From positions 124,001 to 188,000 of the forward strand of contig DAMBSC010000010.1 in the NCBI GenBank assembly GCA_032054765.1: 64,000 nt of DNA, given 5' to 3'. Every line of letters begins with the position of its first letter. The stretch's first letter is position 1. The translations under genes and the position numbers were made by a program. This DNA is from DFXE01 sp032054765 (GTDB lineage Bacteria > Bacteroidota > Bacteroidia > Bacteroidales > Tannerellaceae). Under the pieces are notes generated by a model. It was not told the origin of the DNA. It saw only the letters and a program-made list of their open reading frames with translations, and ran no database searches. Below, in pieces: positions 25,625 through 35,716 of this stretch.

Positions 25625-26494
25625 TTATTGATATTCGAATGTATAAGTATATTTGTTTTCTTCGGTGGTTTTACCACCGGCCGGGTATATCTTTTCAGTA
25701 ATCGTGAGGCCGGTAATATTTTCTGCTGATGAGCCATAACTGTAATCGAATAGATATTCGGCACAAATATTGGTGGCATCAGGAACATTATACCAATACG
25801 CCCGTTTAATAAGATTTTTATTTAGACCTCCCATTAATAAATTGAGAGGAGAAAATGTCTCAAAGTCTGTTGGTTCAAGAGTACGATATATTTTAAGAGG
25901 AAAATTTGAGGGTTGCAAATCTTCCGAAAATTCAAATTCCATAATGGATTTTGGTAAATATCGGTAGCGAGTTATATTTTGCCCTTCCCAAATAAACTCT
26001 CCAAGGTCAGTACGTGGAGTAGTCTGGTAGGAACCATCTTCTAATGGCCAACGAGCCAATTCCCATACAGTTTTTCCCAATGAATTTTTTGTGTATTGAT
26101 ATGTATATATATTACTTATATATTCTTCATTATTTAGATAAGAATTGTATAATGATTCTTCTTCACGTGTAATAGTGTTACCTGAAGTTTGATAAGTAAC
26201 CTTTTTTAAATCAGTTAACTCTACATTATATGATGTAGATATGCTGTTTACAATTATTGTGTTACCACTATATGTGAAATAATCAATGTGTTGATTACTA
26301 AATTTTATATTGGCAATTTCTTCAGTTTGTTTGTAAGTTATAACAAAAGATTCAGGGCTCTCATTGTTTTTGCTGATAGTCACTTTATTCAGTTTTTTAG
26401 GTATTACTGAAGGAATTGGGTCTTTGTCATCTTTACAAGAAATTGTAGAAAGCAGAAAAAGAGGAAACAGAAGAAAAGGTATATATTTTTTCAT
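25625..26494 (-). CDS. Lipoprotein of unknown function
   Basis: A 289-residue protein with a lipoprotein signal peptide (lipobox T-I-S-C, about Cys20) and a D-D-K-D linker that suggests surface export. The mature part is rich in Tyr, Asn, Ser and Thr with many short beta strands. It ends in a Y-T-Y-T-F-E-Y strand, as in the DUF4595-like Bacteroidetes lipoproteins made of imperfect strand repeats; this resemblance is tentative. It is divergent from the GH3 gene, with an operator-like palindrome in its promoter. Confidence 0.7.
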   Translation of the reverse strand: MKKYIPFLLFPLFLLSTISCKDDKDPIPSVIPKKLNKVTISKNNESPESFVITYKQTEEIANIKFSNQHIDYFTYSGNTIIVNSISTSYNVELTDLKKVTYQTSGNTITREEESLYNSYLNNEEYISNIYTYQYTKNSLGKTVWELARWPLEDGSYQTTPRTDLGEFIWEGQNITRYRYLPKSIMEFEFSEDLQPSNFPLKIYRTLEPTDFETFSPLNLLMGGLNKNLIKRAYWYNVPDATNICAEYLFDYSYGSSAENITGLTITEKIYPAGGKTTEENKYTYTFEYQ

Positions 26495-26523
26495 ATATCA
26501 CTTACTTTAATTGTTCAACACTA

Positions 26524-26557
26524 CAAAATTACCTTATTTGAAATAAGAACTACCAAA
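26524..26557 (-). promoter_or_regulatory. Promoter of the lipoprotein gene with a palindrome in its spacer
   Basis: On the minus strand, TTTG (26557-26554), a 22-bp spacer and TAATTTTG (26531-26524). The spacer contains the palindrome CTTATTT-G-AAATAAG (26533-26547), which could be an operator. Confidence 0.6.
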
Positions 26558-26580
26558 GTAACGTATTTTAAGCATTTATT

Positions 26581-26612
26581 TTTGAATGAAATTCATAAAT
26601 ATGTTAGTTTTG
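26581..26612 (+). promoter_or_regulatory. Promoter of the GH3 gene
   Basis: TTTG (26581-26584), a 20-bp spacer and TAGTTTTG (26605-26612) match the Bacteroidetes consensus closely. It predicts a leader of about 85 nt. Confidence 0.75.
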
Positions 26613-26702
26613 CTCTTTAGAAACTAATTGATTGAAAGATGTATAACCAGTAAAATAGAATAATATTTAACGTAAGATATACAGTAACTTAATTTTATTA
26701 AT

Positions 26703-29303
26703 ATGAAGAATATTTTCTTATACGCATTTTTGCTGACTTATTTATTTACTTCCTGTGATGAACAATCTGAATTACCTTTCCGTGATCCTTCTTTACCCAT
26801 AGAGGAACGTATTGACGATTTATTGAGTAGACTTACGTTAGAAGAAAAGGTTGCTCAAATGATGAATCAGACTCCGGCAATTGAACGTCTGAATATACCG
26901 GAATATGACTGGTGGAATGAAGCTTTGCATGGAGTAGCACGTGCAGGAAAAGCTACTGTATTTCCACAATCTATTGCTATGGCAGCGACTTTTGATGATC
27001 AGGCATTATACGAAACATTTTCTATGGTGAGTGATGAAGCACGTGCTAAATATCATCAATATCAGGAAGATAAAGAATATGATAGATATAAAGGATTAAC
27101 CTTCTGGACACCAAATATTAATATATTCCGCGATCCTCGTTGGGGACGTGGTATGGAGACCTATGGTGAAGATCCTTACCTGATGGGACGTATGGGAGTT
27201 GCTGTTGTAAAAGGTTTACAAGGTAATGACCCTAAATATTTTAAATCACATGCTTGTGCAAAACATTATGCTGTACATAGCGGGCCGGAGTGGAACCGTC
27301 ACGAGTTTGATGTAACCGTTACTCCCCGTGATTTATGGACTACTTATCTTCCGGCTTTTGAAGAGTTGGTAAAAGAGGGAAATGTACAAGAAGTCATGTG
27401 TGCTTACAACCGTTATGAAGGTAAACCTTGTTGTAGCAGTGATAAACTCTTAACAGATATTTTGCGGAACACATGGGGATTTGATCGTATTATTTTATCT
27501 GATTGTGGTGCGATAGATGATTTTTGGCAAAGAGATAAACGTACGCCTCGACATGAAACTCATCCAACAGCAGAAGCTGCTTCGGCTGATGCTGTGCTTA
27601 ATGGTACTGATCTGGAGTGTGGAGCTAGTTATAGATCATTGATGAAAGCACTACAGGAGGGACTGATTACAGAAACTGATTTGGATGTATCTTTACGTCG
27701 ACTATTCAAGGGGCGTTTTGAATTGGGTATGTTTGACCCCGATGATATGGTACCGTATGCCAGTATACCTTATAGTGTAGTGGAAAGTCCGGAACATGTA
27801 GCCAAAGCTTTGGAAATGGCGCGTAAAAGTATGGTACTATTAAAGAATAAGAATAATATATTACCACTAAGTAAAGATTTGAAGAAAATAGCTGTTGTAG
27901 GTCCTAATGCTGCCGACTCAACTATGTTGTGGGCTAATTATAATGGCTTCCCCACTAAGACAGTAACTATCTTGGAAGGTATTCGCAATAAACTTTCCGG
28001 TACAGAGGTTATATATGAATTGGGTTGTAATCACACTGATGATTTTGTTATTAAGGACTTAGGTGGGAATATCACATCGTCCGGTAGCCAGGGTTTTGCT
28101 TCTGTGTTTTTTAATAATCCTGAGTTTGAAGGAGAGCCTGTTTATACGGGTATAGCTTCTGAACTACATTATACTACAGGTGGACATACACAATTTGCAC
28201 CCAATGTAAACCTTACTGATTTCTCTGCCCGGTTTACAGGAGAATTTGAATCTCCTGTTACAGATGAAGTAATCTTTGATATTTCAGGAAATGATGCTTT
28301 CCGTCTGACTATTGACGATGAAAAAGTTGCGGAAATGTGGGAAAGCGAATATACTTCATCCCGTAAGTATATTCTAAATGCTGAGAAAGGTAAGAAATAT
28401 CAACTGAAGATAGAATATATGCAACGAACCGGTAGTGCTGATCTGAATTTTAGCGTTGGAGTACGTACAGCGGTAGATGTGCCGGGAACCGTGGCTAAAG
28501 TCAAAGATGCAGATGTTATTGTATTTGTGGGTGGCATATCTCCACGTCTGGAAGGAGAGGAGATGCCTGTAGATGCAGAAGGTTTTAGAAAAGGTGATCG
28601 TACAAATATTGAAATACCGACAATACAGAAAGAAATGATCAAAGCTTTGAAAGCAACAGGGAAACCGGTTGTATATATACTTTGTACAGGTAGTGCATTA
28701 GCTCTTAACTGGGAAGAAGCCAATGTAGATGCTATACTTAATGCATGGTATGGTGGACAGGAAGCGGGTACAGCTGTTGCCGACGTACTTTTTGGAGATT
28801 ATAATCCGGCCGGTCGTCTACCGATTACATTCTATAAGTCAATAGATCAGCTTCCTGATTTTCTTGATTACAATATGAAAGGTCGTACTTATCGCTATAT
28901 GACTGAAACTCCGCTTTATCCTTTTGGATATGGTTTAAGCTATACCACATTTGATTATAAGAAGGCAGAATTGTCAAAAGATAAGATTGGAAAATCGGAA
29001 AATGTAACATTGACATTAGATATAGCTAATGCCGGAAAGATGGATGGTGATGAAGTTGTACAAGTATACATTAAGAACCCGAATGATCCAGAAGGGCCAA
29101 TTAAAGCATTGAAAGCATTCAAACGTATACATGTAAAAGCCGGAGACAGCCAACAAGTTAAGTTGGAGTTAGCTCCAAAAGCTTTCTGGTCATTCAATGA
29201 TGCTAAGCAGATCATGGAAGTGCGTTCAGGTAAATATCACATATTGTATGGAGGCTCTTCAGATGATAAATCCTTAAAGAGTCTTGAAATTACAATAGAA
29301 TGA
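26703..29303 (+). CDS. GH3 family beta-xylosidase/beta-glucosidase with PA14 insert, lipoprotein
   Basis: An 866-residue protein with lipobox F-T-S-C (Cys18). The GH3 N-terminal barrel runs from about 30 to 350, with the K-H-Y-A-V substrate loop (~188) and nucleophile D267 in I-I-L-S-D-C-G. The GH3 alpha/beta sandwich follows, interrupted near 465-600 by a PA14-like beta domain (S-A-R-F-T-G-E-F, then S-A-D-L-N-F). It ends with a fibronectin III-like domain. The early W-W-N-E-A-L-H-G-V-A-R motif is typical of the Xyl3A-type clade (xylan 1,4-beta-xylosidase, also some beta-glucosidases). It trims sugars from oligosaccharides in the periplasm or at the surface. It meets the GHL10 gene tail to tail with only 4 bp between. 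Confidence 0.92.
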   Translation: MKNIFLYAFLLTYLFTSCDEQSELPFRDPSLPIEERIDDLLSRLTLEEKVAQMMNQTPAIERLNIPEYDWWNEALHGVARAGKATVFPQSIAMAATFDDQALYETFSMVSDEARAKYHQYQEDKEYDRYKGLTFWTPNINIFRDPRWGRGMETYGEDPYLMGRMGVAVVKGLQGNDPKYFKSHACAKHYAVHSGPEWNRHEFDVTVTPRDLWTTYLPAFEELVKEGNVQEVMCAYNRYEGKPCCSSDKLLTDILRNTWGFDRIILSDCGAIDDFWQRDKRTPRHETHPTAEAASADAVLNGTDLECGASYRSLMKALQEGLITETDLDVSLRRLFKGRFELGMFDPDDMVPYASIPYSVVESPEHVAKALEMARKSMVLLKNKNNILPLSKDLKKIAVVGPNAADSTMLWANYNGFPTKTVTILEGIRNKLSGTEVIYELGCNHTDDFVIKDLGGNITSSGSQGFASVFFNNPEFEGEPVYTGIASELHYTTGGHTQFAPNVNLTDFSARFTGEFESPVTDEVIFDISGNDAFRLTIDDEKVAEMWESEYTSSRKYILNAEKGKKYQLKIEYMQRTGSADLNFSVGVRTAVDVPGTVAKVKDADVIVFVGGISPRLEGEEMPVDAEGFRKGDRTNIEIPTIQKEMIKALKATGKPVVYILCTGSALALNWEEANVDAILNAWYGGQEAGTAVADVLFGDYNPAGRLPITFYKSIDQLPDFLDYNMKGRTYRYMTETPLYPFGYGLSYTTFDYKKAELSKDKIGKSENVTLTLDIANAGKMDGDEVVQVYIKNPNDPEGPIKALKAFKRIHVKAGDSQQVKLELAPKAFWSFNDAKQIMEVRSGKYHILYGGSSDDKSLKSLEITIE

Positions 29304-29307
29304 TTTA

Positions 29308-30780
29308 TTATTTGGAATATTTAGATAAATAATAATATGTTTCGCGGGATGGTTTACTTTCTATTCGATAACGGCTTGATGCTGTAACACGGAAAGTAAA
29401 CTCCTGCTCTTTTTGAGGATCTACCGTCAGGTAGATTTCCGTATCACGTAAACCGGTAGCCAATATACTTCTAGCGCGGTTTGGATTTACTGATCCGGTA
29501 CGCGAATAATAAATAGTATATGTCAAGGTTTGTGTTTCATTAGCCGGTTTCTCCCAGGAAAGAATGAGTTCGTTTCCTTTGCGTTCGACTCTTACTTCTT
29601 CCGGAGAGGCAGGTCTTTCTTGACTCAACCAGGTAAGAGGGGGCAAAAGAGCCGGATATTTGAAATAATCGTTTTTCAACACATCATACAATCCCTTAGA
29701 ATTGTTTAGCACTTGTGATCCTTGATAGAAAGAACATCCAGCTGCTTTTGATTTACGAATATAATCTATCTGGCATTTAATATCCTGCAGAGACCAGTTA
29801 CTTTGATCAGTCATACGGTATATTCCCAGACCGGGAACAACATGGCGTCTGTTACTATTCTCTACCCAATTATCAACAAAAGGGTAAAATAAATTATCCT
29901 TGTAGTACATCATCGGTGCGATCATATCCTGCTTTTCCTGTTTCATCCAGTTTTGTGGATCCTGATATACTTCCAACGATGTCCAGCCGGCATTTGGAAC
30001 CTGTGGTATTTTATTATATTTACCCAATGGCGAACTGCTTACCTGTACCCAGGGTTTTAATATCTTAACTTCATCATATATTCGAGAAACCATACGATTG
30101 ATATTATTCCTTCTCCATGCTGCTAATCCTGCCGATTTACCGTAACGGCTATATGTTTCTTTATCTGGAAATGATTCTGGATTTTCAGGATAGCGTATAT
30201 AGTCAAAGTGTATACCGTCAATATCATACTTAGTTACCACTTCTTTTACTAATGAAAGGATATAGTCGGTAGTTTCCGGTACTCCGGGATCTAAATGCCA
30301 TTCTCCTTTATGCAGTTTACAAAGATGAGGTTTTTGCTTTACTACCGTTTTATTCCCTCTGCTTTTTACGGCTTTGGCCGTTCCTACCGGATAAGTGACA
30401 AACCAGGCATGACATTCCATTCCGCGTTTATGGCATTCTTCAATAGCAAATGCTAATGGATCATATCCAGGACTTACATCGATTTTACCGGTGAATACGC
30501 TACTCATAGGTTCGATAGAAGAGGGATATATGACATCTCCCCGCAATCGTACCTGGAGGAAGACCAGATTGAAGTTGGCAGCTTTGAGCTGATCCAGCTT
30601 CTTACATAAATCCATTTGTTGTGCTTTCCGGCTGTTTTCGTCTTTAGCCAGTTGTTTAGGCCAGTCTATCCTGTATATGGTAGTAAGCCAAACTGCACGG
30701 ACTTCCCGCTTAGGAGGTTCGGTTGCATAAAACGGTTGGAAAAGAAGGGTAGTGAATAACAACAAAAAGACTTTCCTCAT
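29308..30780 (-). CDS. GHL10 family glycoside-hydrolase-like protein with C-terminal FnIII domain
   Basis: A 490-residue protein from the ATG at 30780, which begins a proper signal peptide; an upstream in-frame start would overlap the preceding gene. The GHL10 (DUF187) barrel opens with R-E-V-R-A-V-W-L-T-T and has Q-V-R-L-R-G-D (~85), H-A-W-F and G-I-H-F-D-Y-I-R-Y-P, with acidic residues at the expected barrel positions. A fibronectin III-like domain covers about 395-485. Relatives such as YngK are thought to act on cell-wall or extracellular glycans; the substrate is unknown. It is the last gene of the ftsK-lolA-trxB-GDPD-GHL10 run. Confidence 0.85.
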   Translation of the reverse strand: MRKVFLLLFTTLLFQPFYATEPPKREVRAVWLTTIYRIDWPKQLAKDENSRKAQQMDLCKKLDQLKAANFNLVFLQVRLRGDVIYPSSIEPMSSVFTGKIDVSPGYDPLAFAIEECHKRGMECHAWFVTYPVGTAKAVKSRGNKTVVKQKPHLCKLHKGEWHLDPGVPETTDYILSLVKEVVTKYDIDGIHFDYIRYPENPESFPDKETYSRYGKSAGLAAWRRNNINRMVSRIYDEVKILKPWVQVSSSPLGKYNKIPQVPNAGWTSLEVYQDPQNWMKQEKQDMIAPMMYYKDNLFYPFVDNWVENSNRRHVVPGLGIYRMTDQSNWSLQDIKCQIDYIRKSKAAGCSFYQGSQVLNNSKGLYDVLKNDYFKYPALLPPLTWLSQERPASPEEVRVERKGNELILSWEKPANETQTLTYTIYYSRTGSVNPNRARSILATGLRDTEIYLTVDPQKEQEFTFRVTASSRYRIESKPSRETYYYLSKYSK

Positions 30781-30790
30781 ACACGATCGT

Positions 30791-31564
30791 TTATTTGCCA
30801 ATATGAGAGATAACATCTTGTGCTGTGATTGGTTCATCTGTGGTAATGAAGTCAGCGCCCCGGTCGATCATTTCTTTTATAATAACAGGGTCGTTAACTG
30901 TCCAGACATTTATCTTAAGCCCCAGGTCTTTTGCTTCTTTGAACCATTGTGGATTTTCTTTCATCTTATTGAAATGATAATCCAAACCCGCAAAACCTAA
31001 ATCTTTTAATTGTTGGGGAGTTAAATCACCATTTAAATGAAAAACAGGTGTATTAGGAGATAAACGAATTAGTTCTTTCCCTGCATCCAGATTAAATGTG
31101 ATGTATTCAGTACAGTTTTGTAACCCTAATTGATTTATTATACTTACGCAGATTCTAGCAGCCTCCCTGTTACGCTCTGGAGTTTTGTGAGGTTTTAGCT
31201 CAAATATCAGTTTGGTTTTTAATAGCCGACCTCTGTTCAAATATTTTTCTAGAGTTGGTATTTTTTCACCATTAGGTAAGATCATATCCTTTATGTCATC
31301 ATAATTGGTGGATTGGATAGGAATCCCTAACATTGTATCATCATGATGTACAACGGCTACATTATCAGCTGTAAGATGAACATCAAACTCCGAACCGTAG
31401 ACACCCATATCATCGGCAAGATTTAATGCTTTTATAGAGTTTTGTGCCGAACCATCTGTTTTCCAGAAACCACGATGTGCGATTACTTGTACTTTATTTT
31501 GTGATATAGTAGGCCATATCGTCAGTAGACATAATAAAAGGGTAACAATTGATTTGCTTTTCAT
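30791..31564 (-). CDS. Glycerophosphodiester phosphodiesterase, secreted
   Basis: A 257-residue protein from the ATG at 31564, which gives a signal peptide of about 20 residues. The GDPD motifs are present: V-I-A-H-R-G near the start, S-E-F-D-V-H-L-T-A-D with A-V-V-H-H-D-D, and I-F-E-L-K-P. Together they form the TIM-barrel metal and catalytic sites. It splits glycerophosphodiesters from phospholipid turnover to glycerol-3-phosphate and an alcohol, probably in the periplasm. It sits 10 bp before the GHL10 gene and 16 bp after trxB, so an operon is likely. Confidence 0.9.
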   Translation of the reverse strand: MKSKSIVTLLLCLLTIWPTISQNKVQVIAHRGFWKTDGSAQNSIKALNLADDMGVYGSEFDVHLTADNVAVVHHDDTMLGIPIQSTNYDDIKDMILPNGEKIPTLEKYLNRGRLLKTKLIFELKPHKTPERNREAARICVSIINQLGLQNCTEYITFNLDAGKELIRLSPNTPVFHLNGDLTPQQLKDLGFAGLDYHFNKMKENPQWFKEAKDLGLKINVWTVNDPVIIKEMIDRGADFITTDEPITAQDVISHIGK

Positions 31565-31580
31565 AATATTAGAGAATATT

Positions 31581-32534
31581 TTATTTTTTATGTTCAATCA
31601 AATAACGTTCTGCTTCGATAGCAGCCATACAACCAGATCCGGCAGCTGTAACTGCCTGGCGATAATGCGGATCGGCAATATCTCCTGCTGCAAAGACTCC
31701 TGGAACAGCAGTCCGTGGTGTTCCTGGAACTGTTATTATATAACCTATTTCATCTGTTTCCAGATATTCTTTGAAAATGTTAGAATTTGGAGTGTGTCCG
31801 ATTGCCAGAAAGAAACCATCAATGGTGATGTCTACTTTTTCTTCATCATGATGCCCTTTTCTTCTTACCAGATGGGCGCCTTCCACACCATGTTCTCCGA
31901 ACAAACCTACTGTATTATGCTCGAACAATATCTTGATATTGGGAGTTTCTTTTACTCTCTCTTGCATTATTTTAGATGCCCGAAGATGGTTTTTACGTAC
32001 AATCATATAAACCAATGATGCCAATGAAGAAAGATACAACGCTTCTTCACAGGCAGTATCACCACCTCCTACAACGGCAACAACTTTCTTTCTATAAAAG
32101 AATCCATCGCATGTAGCACATGCTGATACACCCATACCCGCATATTTATGTTCATCAGGTATTCCGAGGTATTTAGCAGTTGCACCTGTTGCTATAATAA
32201 TAGTTTGTGCTTCAATAACCTTTTCTCCGTCTATTGTAATTTCATAAGGAGATTTAGATAGATTGGCTGCTGTAGCAACACCTATTCTGATATCTGCACC
32301 GAAACGTGTAGCCTGCTTTTTCAGATCATTCATCAAATCATAACCGGTAACCCCTTCAGGATAACCTGGAAAGTTCTCTACATCGGTTGTTGTTGTCAAC
32401 TGACCGCCCGGTTGGATACCTTCGTAAAGTACCGGAGCAAGATTGGCTCGTGATGCATAAATAGCTGCTGTAAAACCTGCCGGTCCTGATCCTATAATAA
32501 GGCAACGAACCTTTTCATTTGTTTTATTGCTCAT
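31581..32534 (-). CDS. trxB: Thioredoxin reductase
   Basis: A 317-residue flavoprotein of normal length. FAD-binding G-S-G-P-A-G is at about 15-20, the redox pair is C139-A-T-C142, and the NADPH-binding V-V-G-G-G-D-T-A-C-E-E lies near 154-164. A final G-V-F-A-A-G-D-I-A-D motif closes the FAD site. It reduces thioredoxin with NADPH in the cytoplasm. It lies in a short-gap run between the lolA-like and glycerophosphodiesterase genes. Confidence 0.96.
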   Translation of the reverse strand: MSNKTNEKVRCLIIGSGPAGFTAAIYASRANLAPVLYEGIQPGGQLTTTTDVENFPGYPEGVTGYDLMNDLKKQATRFGADIRIGVATAANLSKSPYEITIDGEKVIEAQTIIIATGATAKYLGIPDEHKYAGMGVSACATCDGFFYRKKVVAVVGGGDTACEEALYLSSLASLVYMIVRKNHLRASKIMQERVKETPNIKILFEHNTVGLFGEHGVEGAHLVRRKGHHDEEKVDITIDGFFLAIGHTPNSNIFKEYLETDEIGYIITVPGTPRTAVPGVFAAGDIADPHYRQAVTAAGSGCMAAIEAERYLIEHKK

Positions 32535-32552
32535 GATTATTACTTTTTGTTT

Positions 32553-33200
32553 TTATTGTAAATCCCGTAAATCTATAACAAAAGCATCGGGATAATCAGC
32601 TTCATTGAATGAGAAAAAGCTATCCGGTTGATTTATATCTTTCTTTAATTCGCTGATAGATATATTATTGCTAATGTCATTTTTCATTTGAATAGCAATG
32701 TTTGCCGGCAAGCCAGAGAATTTTTCTATTTGTAATGTTATCTTCGTAATGTCGTTTTTTTTCTTTGGAGTCAGTTCTATATCATAAGCTGCTTTTCCGT
32801 TTGTAGCAGTACTTTCACCTGTAAAAGATGCATTAAAAGCTTTCTTGTAGGTTTTAAGCAGGATTGCCGGATTAGTGAATTGTAGTTCATCATCCGTTGG
32901 AATATTTATATTCACTTCATCAGCCTGATCTTTATATATCCACTGTGTTTTACCGTCGTACCAGATATGCATGCCGGGCGTTACCAGTGTAAATTTATCT
33001 CCTTTGATGTTGATTTTACCTTCAAAACTTTCTGTAATGTTTTGTTGCTGCGAATGTGTACGCATGGCAAAAGTCACGATGATACCATTTGAATTAGTAT
33101 AGATAGTAGCTGCCTTGTCTAATATCTCTGTTGCATTTTGAGCAGAAATAGCACTTCCAAACAGGAATAGGCTAATGAATATATATATAAACTGTTTCAT
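32553..33200 (-). CDS. LolA-like outer membrane lipoprotein carrier
   Basis: A 215-residue protein with a signal peptide ending A-I-S-A-Q. It has the LolA-type half-barrel pattern of alternating strands: I-I-V-T-F-A-M, S-F-E-G-K-I-N-I-K-G-D-K-F, and P-G-M-H-I-W-Y-D-G-K-T-Q-W-I-Y. Such chaperones carry lipoproteins across the periplasm from LolCDE. Bacteroidetes often encode this gene beside ftsK and trxB, as here (18 bp after ftsK). The gene symbol is withheld because more than one LolA-like protein is usual. Confidence 0.87.
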   Translation of the reverse strand: MKQFIYIFISLFLFGSAISAQNATEILDKAATIYTNSNGIIVTFAMRTHSQQQNITESFEGKINIKGDKFTLVTPGMHIWYDGKTQWIYKDQADEVNINIPTDDELQFTNPAILLKTYKKAFNASFTGESTATNGKAAYDIELTPKKKNDITKITLQIEKFSGLPANIAIQMKNDISNNISISELKKDINQPDSFFSFNEADYPDAFVIDLRDLQ

Positions 33201-33217
33201 AACTATTTAGACTCATT

Positions 33218-35629
33218 TTACTTCAAATTGTTTAAAAGCTGTTCCAAACTGTACTCATCTTGCAGAAGTACCTGACGGGCTTTACTTCCTTCGTATGGGC
33301 CTACAATTCCTGCCGCTTCCAGCTGATCCATTAATCGTCCGGCACGGTTATAGCCAATCGCAAATTTCCGTTGGATCAAAGATGTGGAGCCTTGTTGCTG
33401 AATTACTATCAGACGGGCTGCTTCATCAAATAAAGGATCTCTATCAGATAGATCAACAGCTCCCGGCACTTTATCACCCTCACTCTCTCCATGATATTCC
33501 GGTAATTGGAAAGCCGTATTGTATCCTACCTGTTTACCGATATAAGAGGAAATCTGCTCTACTTCAGGTGTATCTACGAAAGCACACTGAACACGTGTCA
33601 TTTCATTACCCTGCGAGAACAGTAAATCGCCTCGACCAATCAGCTGGTTTGCTCCCGGTGAGTCGAGAATCGTACGTGAGTCGATCATAGAGGATACACG
33701 AAATGCCACACGTGCAGGGAAGTTCGCTTTAATTGTACCTGTAATGATATTGGTAGAAGGACGCTGTGTGGCAATGACCATGTGAATGCCTACTGCCCTG
33801 GCTTTTTGTGCAATACGGGCAATAGGTAATTCTATTTCTTTTCCGGCCGTCATGATCAGGTCGCCGAACTCGTCGATGATCACTACTATATATGGCATGA
33901 ACTTATGTCCTTTGAGGGGATTCAGGTGGCGGCTGATGAATTTAGCATTGTATTCTTTAATATTTCTGGTATGTGCTTTCATCAGCAGGTCATATCTGTC
34001 GTCCATCTCTTTACAGAGTGAATTAAGCGTTTGAATTACTTTAGTAAAGTCTGTAATGATTGGTTTGTCAGCATCCGGTAGTTGAGCCAGATAATGGCGT
34101 TCGATCTTACTGTAAATACTAAACTCAACCATTTTGGGATCGACCAGTACAAACTTAAGTTCTGAGGGATGCTTTTTATATAATAATGAAGTTATAATAG
34201 CATTTAGACCCACTGATTTACCTTGACCTGTAGCGCCAGCAACTAAAAGATGAGGCATCTTACATAGGTCAAACATAAATATTTCATTGGTAATGGTTTT
34301 TCCTAATGCTACAGGAAGATCATATTTACATTCCTGAAACTTACGTGAACCTATAATGGATTGCATTGAAACGATTTGCGGTTCTTTATTAGGAACCTCA
34401 ATACCTATTGTTCCTTTACCCGGCATTGGAGCTATAATACGAATACCTAGTGCGGAAAGACTTAAAGCAATATCATCTTCTAAGTTACGTATCTTAGAAA
34501 TCCTTACCCCTTTGTCGGGAACTACTTCATACAAGGTTATGGTTGGACCTACGGTTGCTTTAATTGAAGCAATGCTTATCCCGAAGTTCTCTAGTGTTTG
34601 TTTGATACGACGCTGATTGGCAGTTTGTTCTTCCATATCTACCTGACGATCGCTGTTCTCATATTGTATTAACAAATCTACGGTAGGATTCTTGAAATTG
34701 GAAAGATCCAACTTCGGATCATATTCACCTAATTCTGAGCCGTCGTAAACTTCATCATCGCCGGTAGGAACTTCTATACTAAAGACTTCTCCTTCTTCTT
34801 TAACCTCAGTTTCATTTTCTACCTCCTCTTTAACAGGAGGAACATATACATCTTCATCTTTAGGAACAGTAACTTCAAATATATTATCGTCCTGTACCGA
34901 TGCATATATATCTTCAGAAGGATCTGGATCTAGCAGATTTGTCTTAGGCTCATCTTTAATCTCTTCTTTTGTTTCAGTTTTCTTTTTTCCTGATTTTTTA
35001 ACCCAGCTAAAAGAAAACATTCGTTGCAATAGAGGCAATGCATGCTTATTGGTTAATATGGCAATTATCAGGAATGTGGCAATCAGGAATAATACCATTC
35101 CCGGTATGCCTATATTATTGACTAGTAATTGTGATAAATAATACCCATGCTGTCCCCCCAGATATATAAAGCTGTCTTCGTAGCCGGCAATAAAAACAAA
35201 GGCAAAAAATAATGATCCCCAAATTAGCATTGCTCCACTAAACAAGAAACGTTTAATTAATGAAATTCTTTTAAATTTCATGAGTTTAGCACCGATAGAG
35301 CCTAAAAAGAAAAGTATAATAAATGACGAAAGGCCAAACCACCGGTTTATTAAGAGGTCGGAAAGATAAGCTCCTCTTACTCCCGTCCAGTTTTCAACAG
35401 AGCGTTTGCTTGATACCAAATCGCTTAAAGGAACATTCTCGATTTTACTTTGATCCGCTGCTCCTGTAAACAGAAAAGAAATAAGGGCTAATCCGATGTA
35501 TATTGTTATAAAAGAAATAATTAAACCGGTAATGAAGTGGGTTCGTTCATTGGTGAAGAAATTCTTCAAAACAGTAAATATTCCTTCTTCATTGGTCTTC
35601 TTTTTTGTACTGTTAACCTTTTTTGCCAT
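33218..35629 (-). CDS. ftsK: DNA translocase FtsK/SpoIIIE
   Basis: An 803-residue protein. Four transmembrane helices lie within residues 30-195, followed by an acidic linker (220-330) rich in Glu and Pro. The motor domain has Walker A G-A-T-G-Q-G-K-S (465-472), Walker B I-V-V-I-I-D-E-F near 580, and the arginine-rich R-V-S-S-M-I-D-S-R segment. The final winged-helix gamma domain has L-I-Q-R-K-F-A-I-G-Y-N-R-A-G-R. It pumps chromosome ends across the division septum and activates XerCD. It is the first gene of a five-gene minus-strand run. Confidence 0.96.
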   Translation of the reverse strand: MAKKVNSTKKKTNEEGIFTVLKNFFTNERTHFITGLIISFITIYIGLALISFLFTGAADQSKIENVPLSDLVSSKRSVENWTGVRGAYLSDLLINRWFGLSSFIILFFLGSIGAKLMKFKRISLIKRFLFSGAMLIWGSLFFAFVFIAGYEDSFIYLGGQHGYYLSQLLVNNIGIPGMVLFLIATFLIIAILTNKHALPLLQRMFSFSWVKKSGKKKTETKEEIKDEPKTNLLDPDPSEDIYASVQDDNIFEVTVPKDEDVYVPPVKEEVENETEVKEEGEVFSIEVPTGDDEVYDGSELGEYDPKLDLSNFKNPTVDLLIQYENSDRQVDMEEQTANQRRIKQTLENFGISIASIKATVGPTITLYEVVPDKGVRISKIRNLEDDIALSLSALGIRIIAPMPGKGTIGIEVPNKEPQIVSMQSIIGSRKFQECKYDLPVALGKTITNEIFMFDLCKMPHLLVAGATGQGKSVGLNAIITSLLYKKHPSELKFVLVDPKMVEFSIYSKIERHYLAQLPDADKPIITDFTKVIQTLNSLCKEMDDRYDLLMKAHTRNIKEYNAKFISRHLNPLKGHKFMPYIVVIIDEFGDLIMTAGKEIELPIARIAQKARAVGIHMVIATQRPSTNIITGTIKANFPARVAFRVSSMIDSRTILDSPGANQLIGRGDLLFSQGNEMTRVQCAFVDTPEVEQISSYIGKQVGYNTAFQLPEYHGESEGDKVPGAVDLSDRDPLFDEAARLIVIQQQGSTSLIQRKFAIGYNRAGRLMDQLEAAGIVGPYEGSKARQVLLQDEYSLEQLLNNLK

Positions 35630-35648
35630 ACATTATTTATAAACCATG

Positions 35649-35656
35649 CAAAGGTA
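35649..35656 (-). promoter_or_regulatory. Predicted -7 element of the ftsK operon
   Basis: On the minus strand TACCTTTG matches TAnnTTTG, 19 bp before the ftsK ATG. No clear -33 box is seen. Confidence 0.45.
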
Positions 35657-35716
35657 ATCAGAATTATTGAAATTTCATATCAGGTTAGATCAGGAGAGTT
35701 TTTACTACTCTTTGTT

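Noticed and set aside
31554..32018. Plus-strand ORF of 154 codons over trxB
   Set aside because: Antisense shadow of thioredoxin reductase; residue composition (Cys, Phe, Ser) is typical of a reverse frame.
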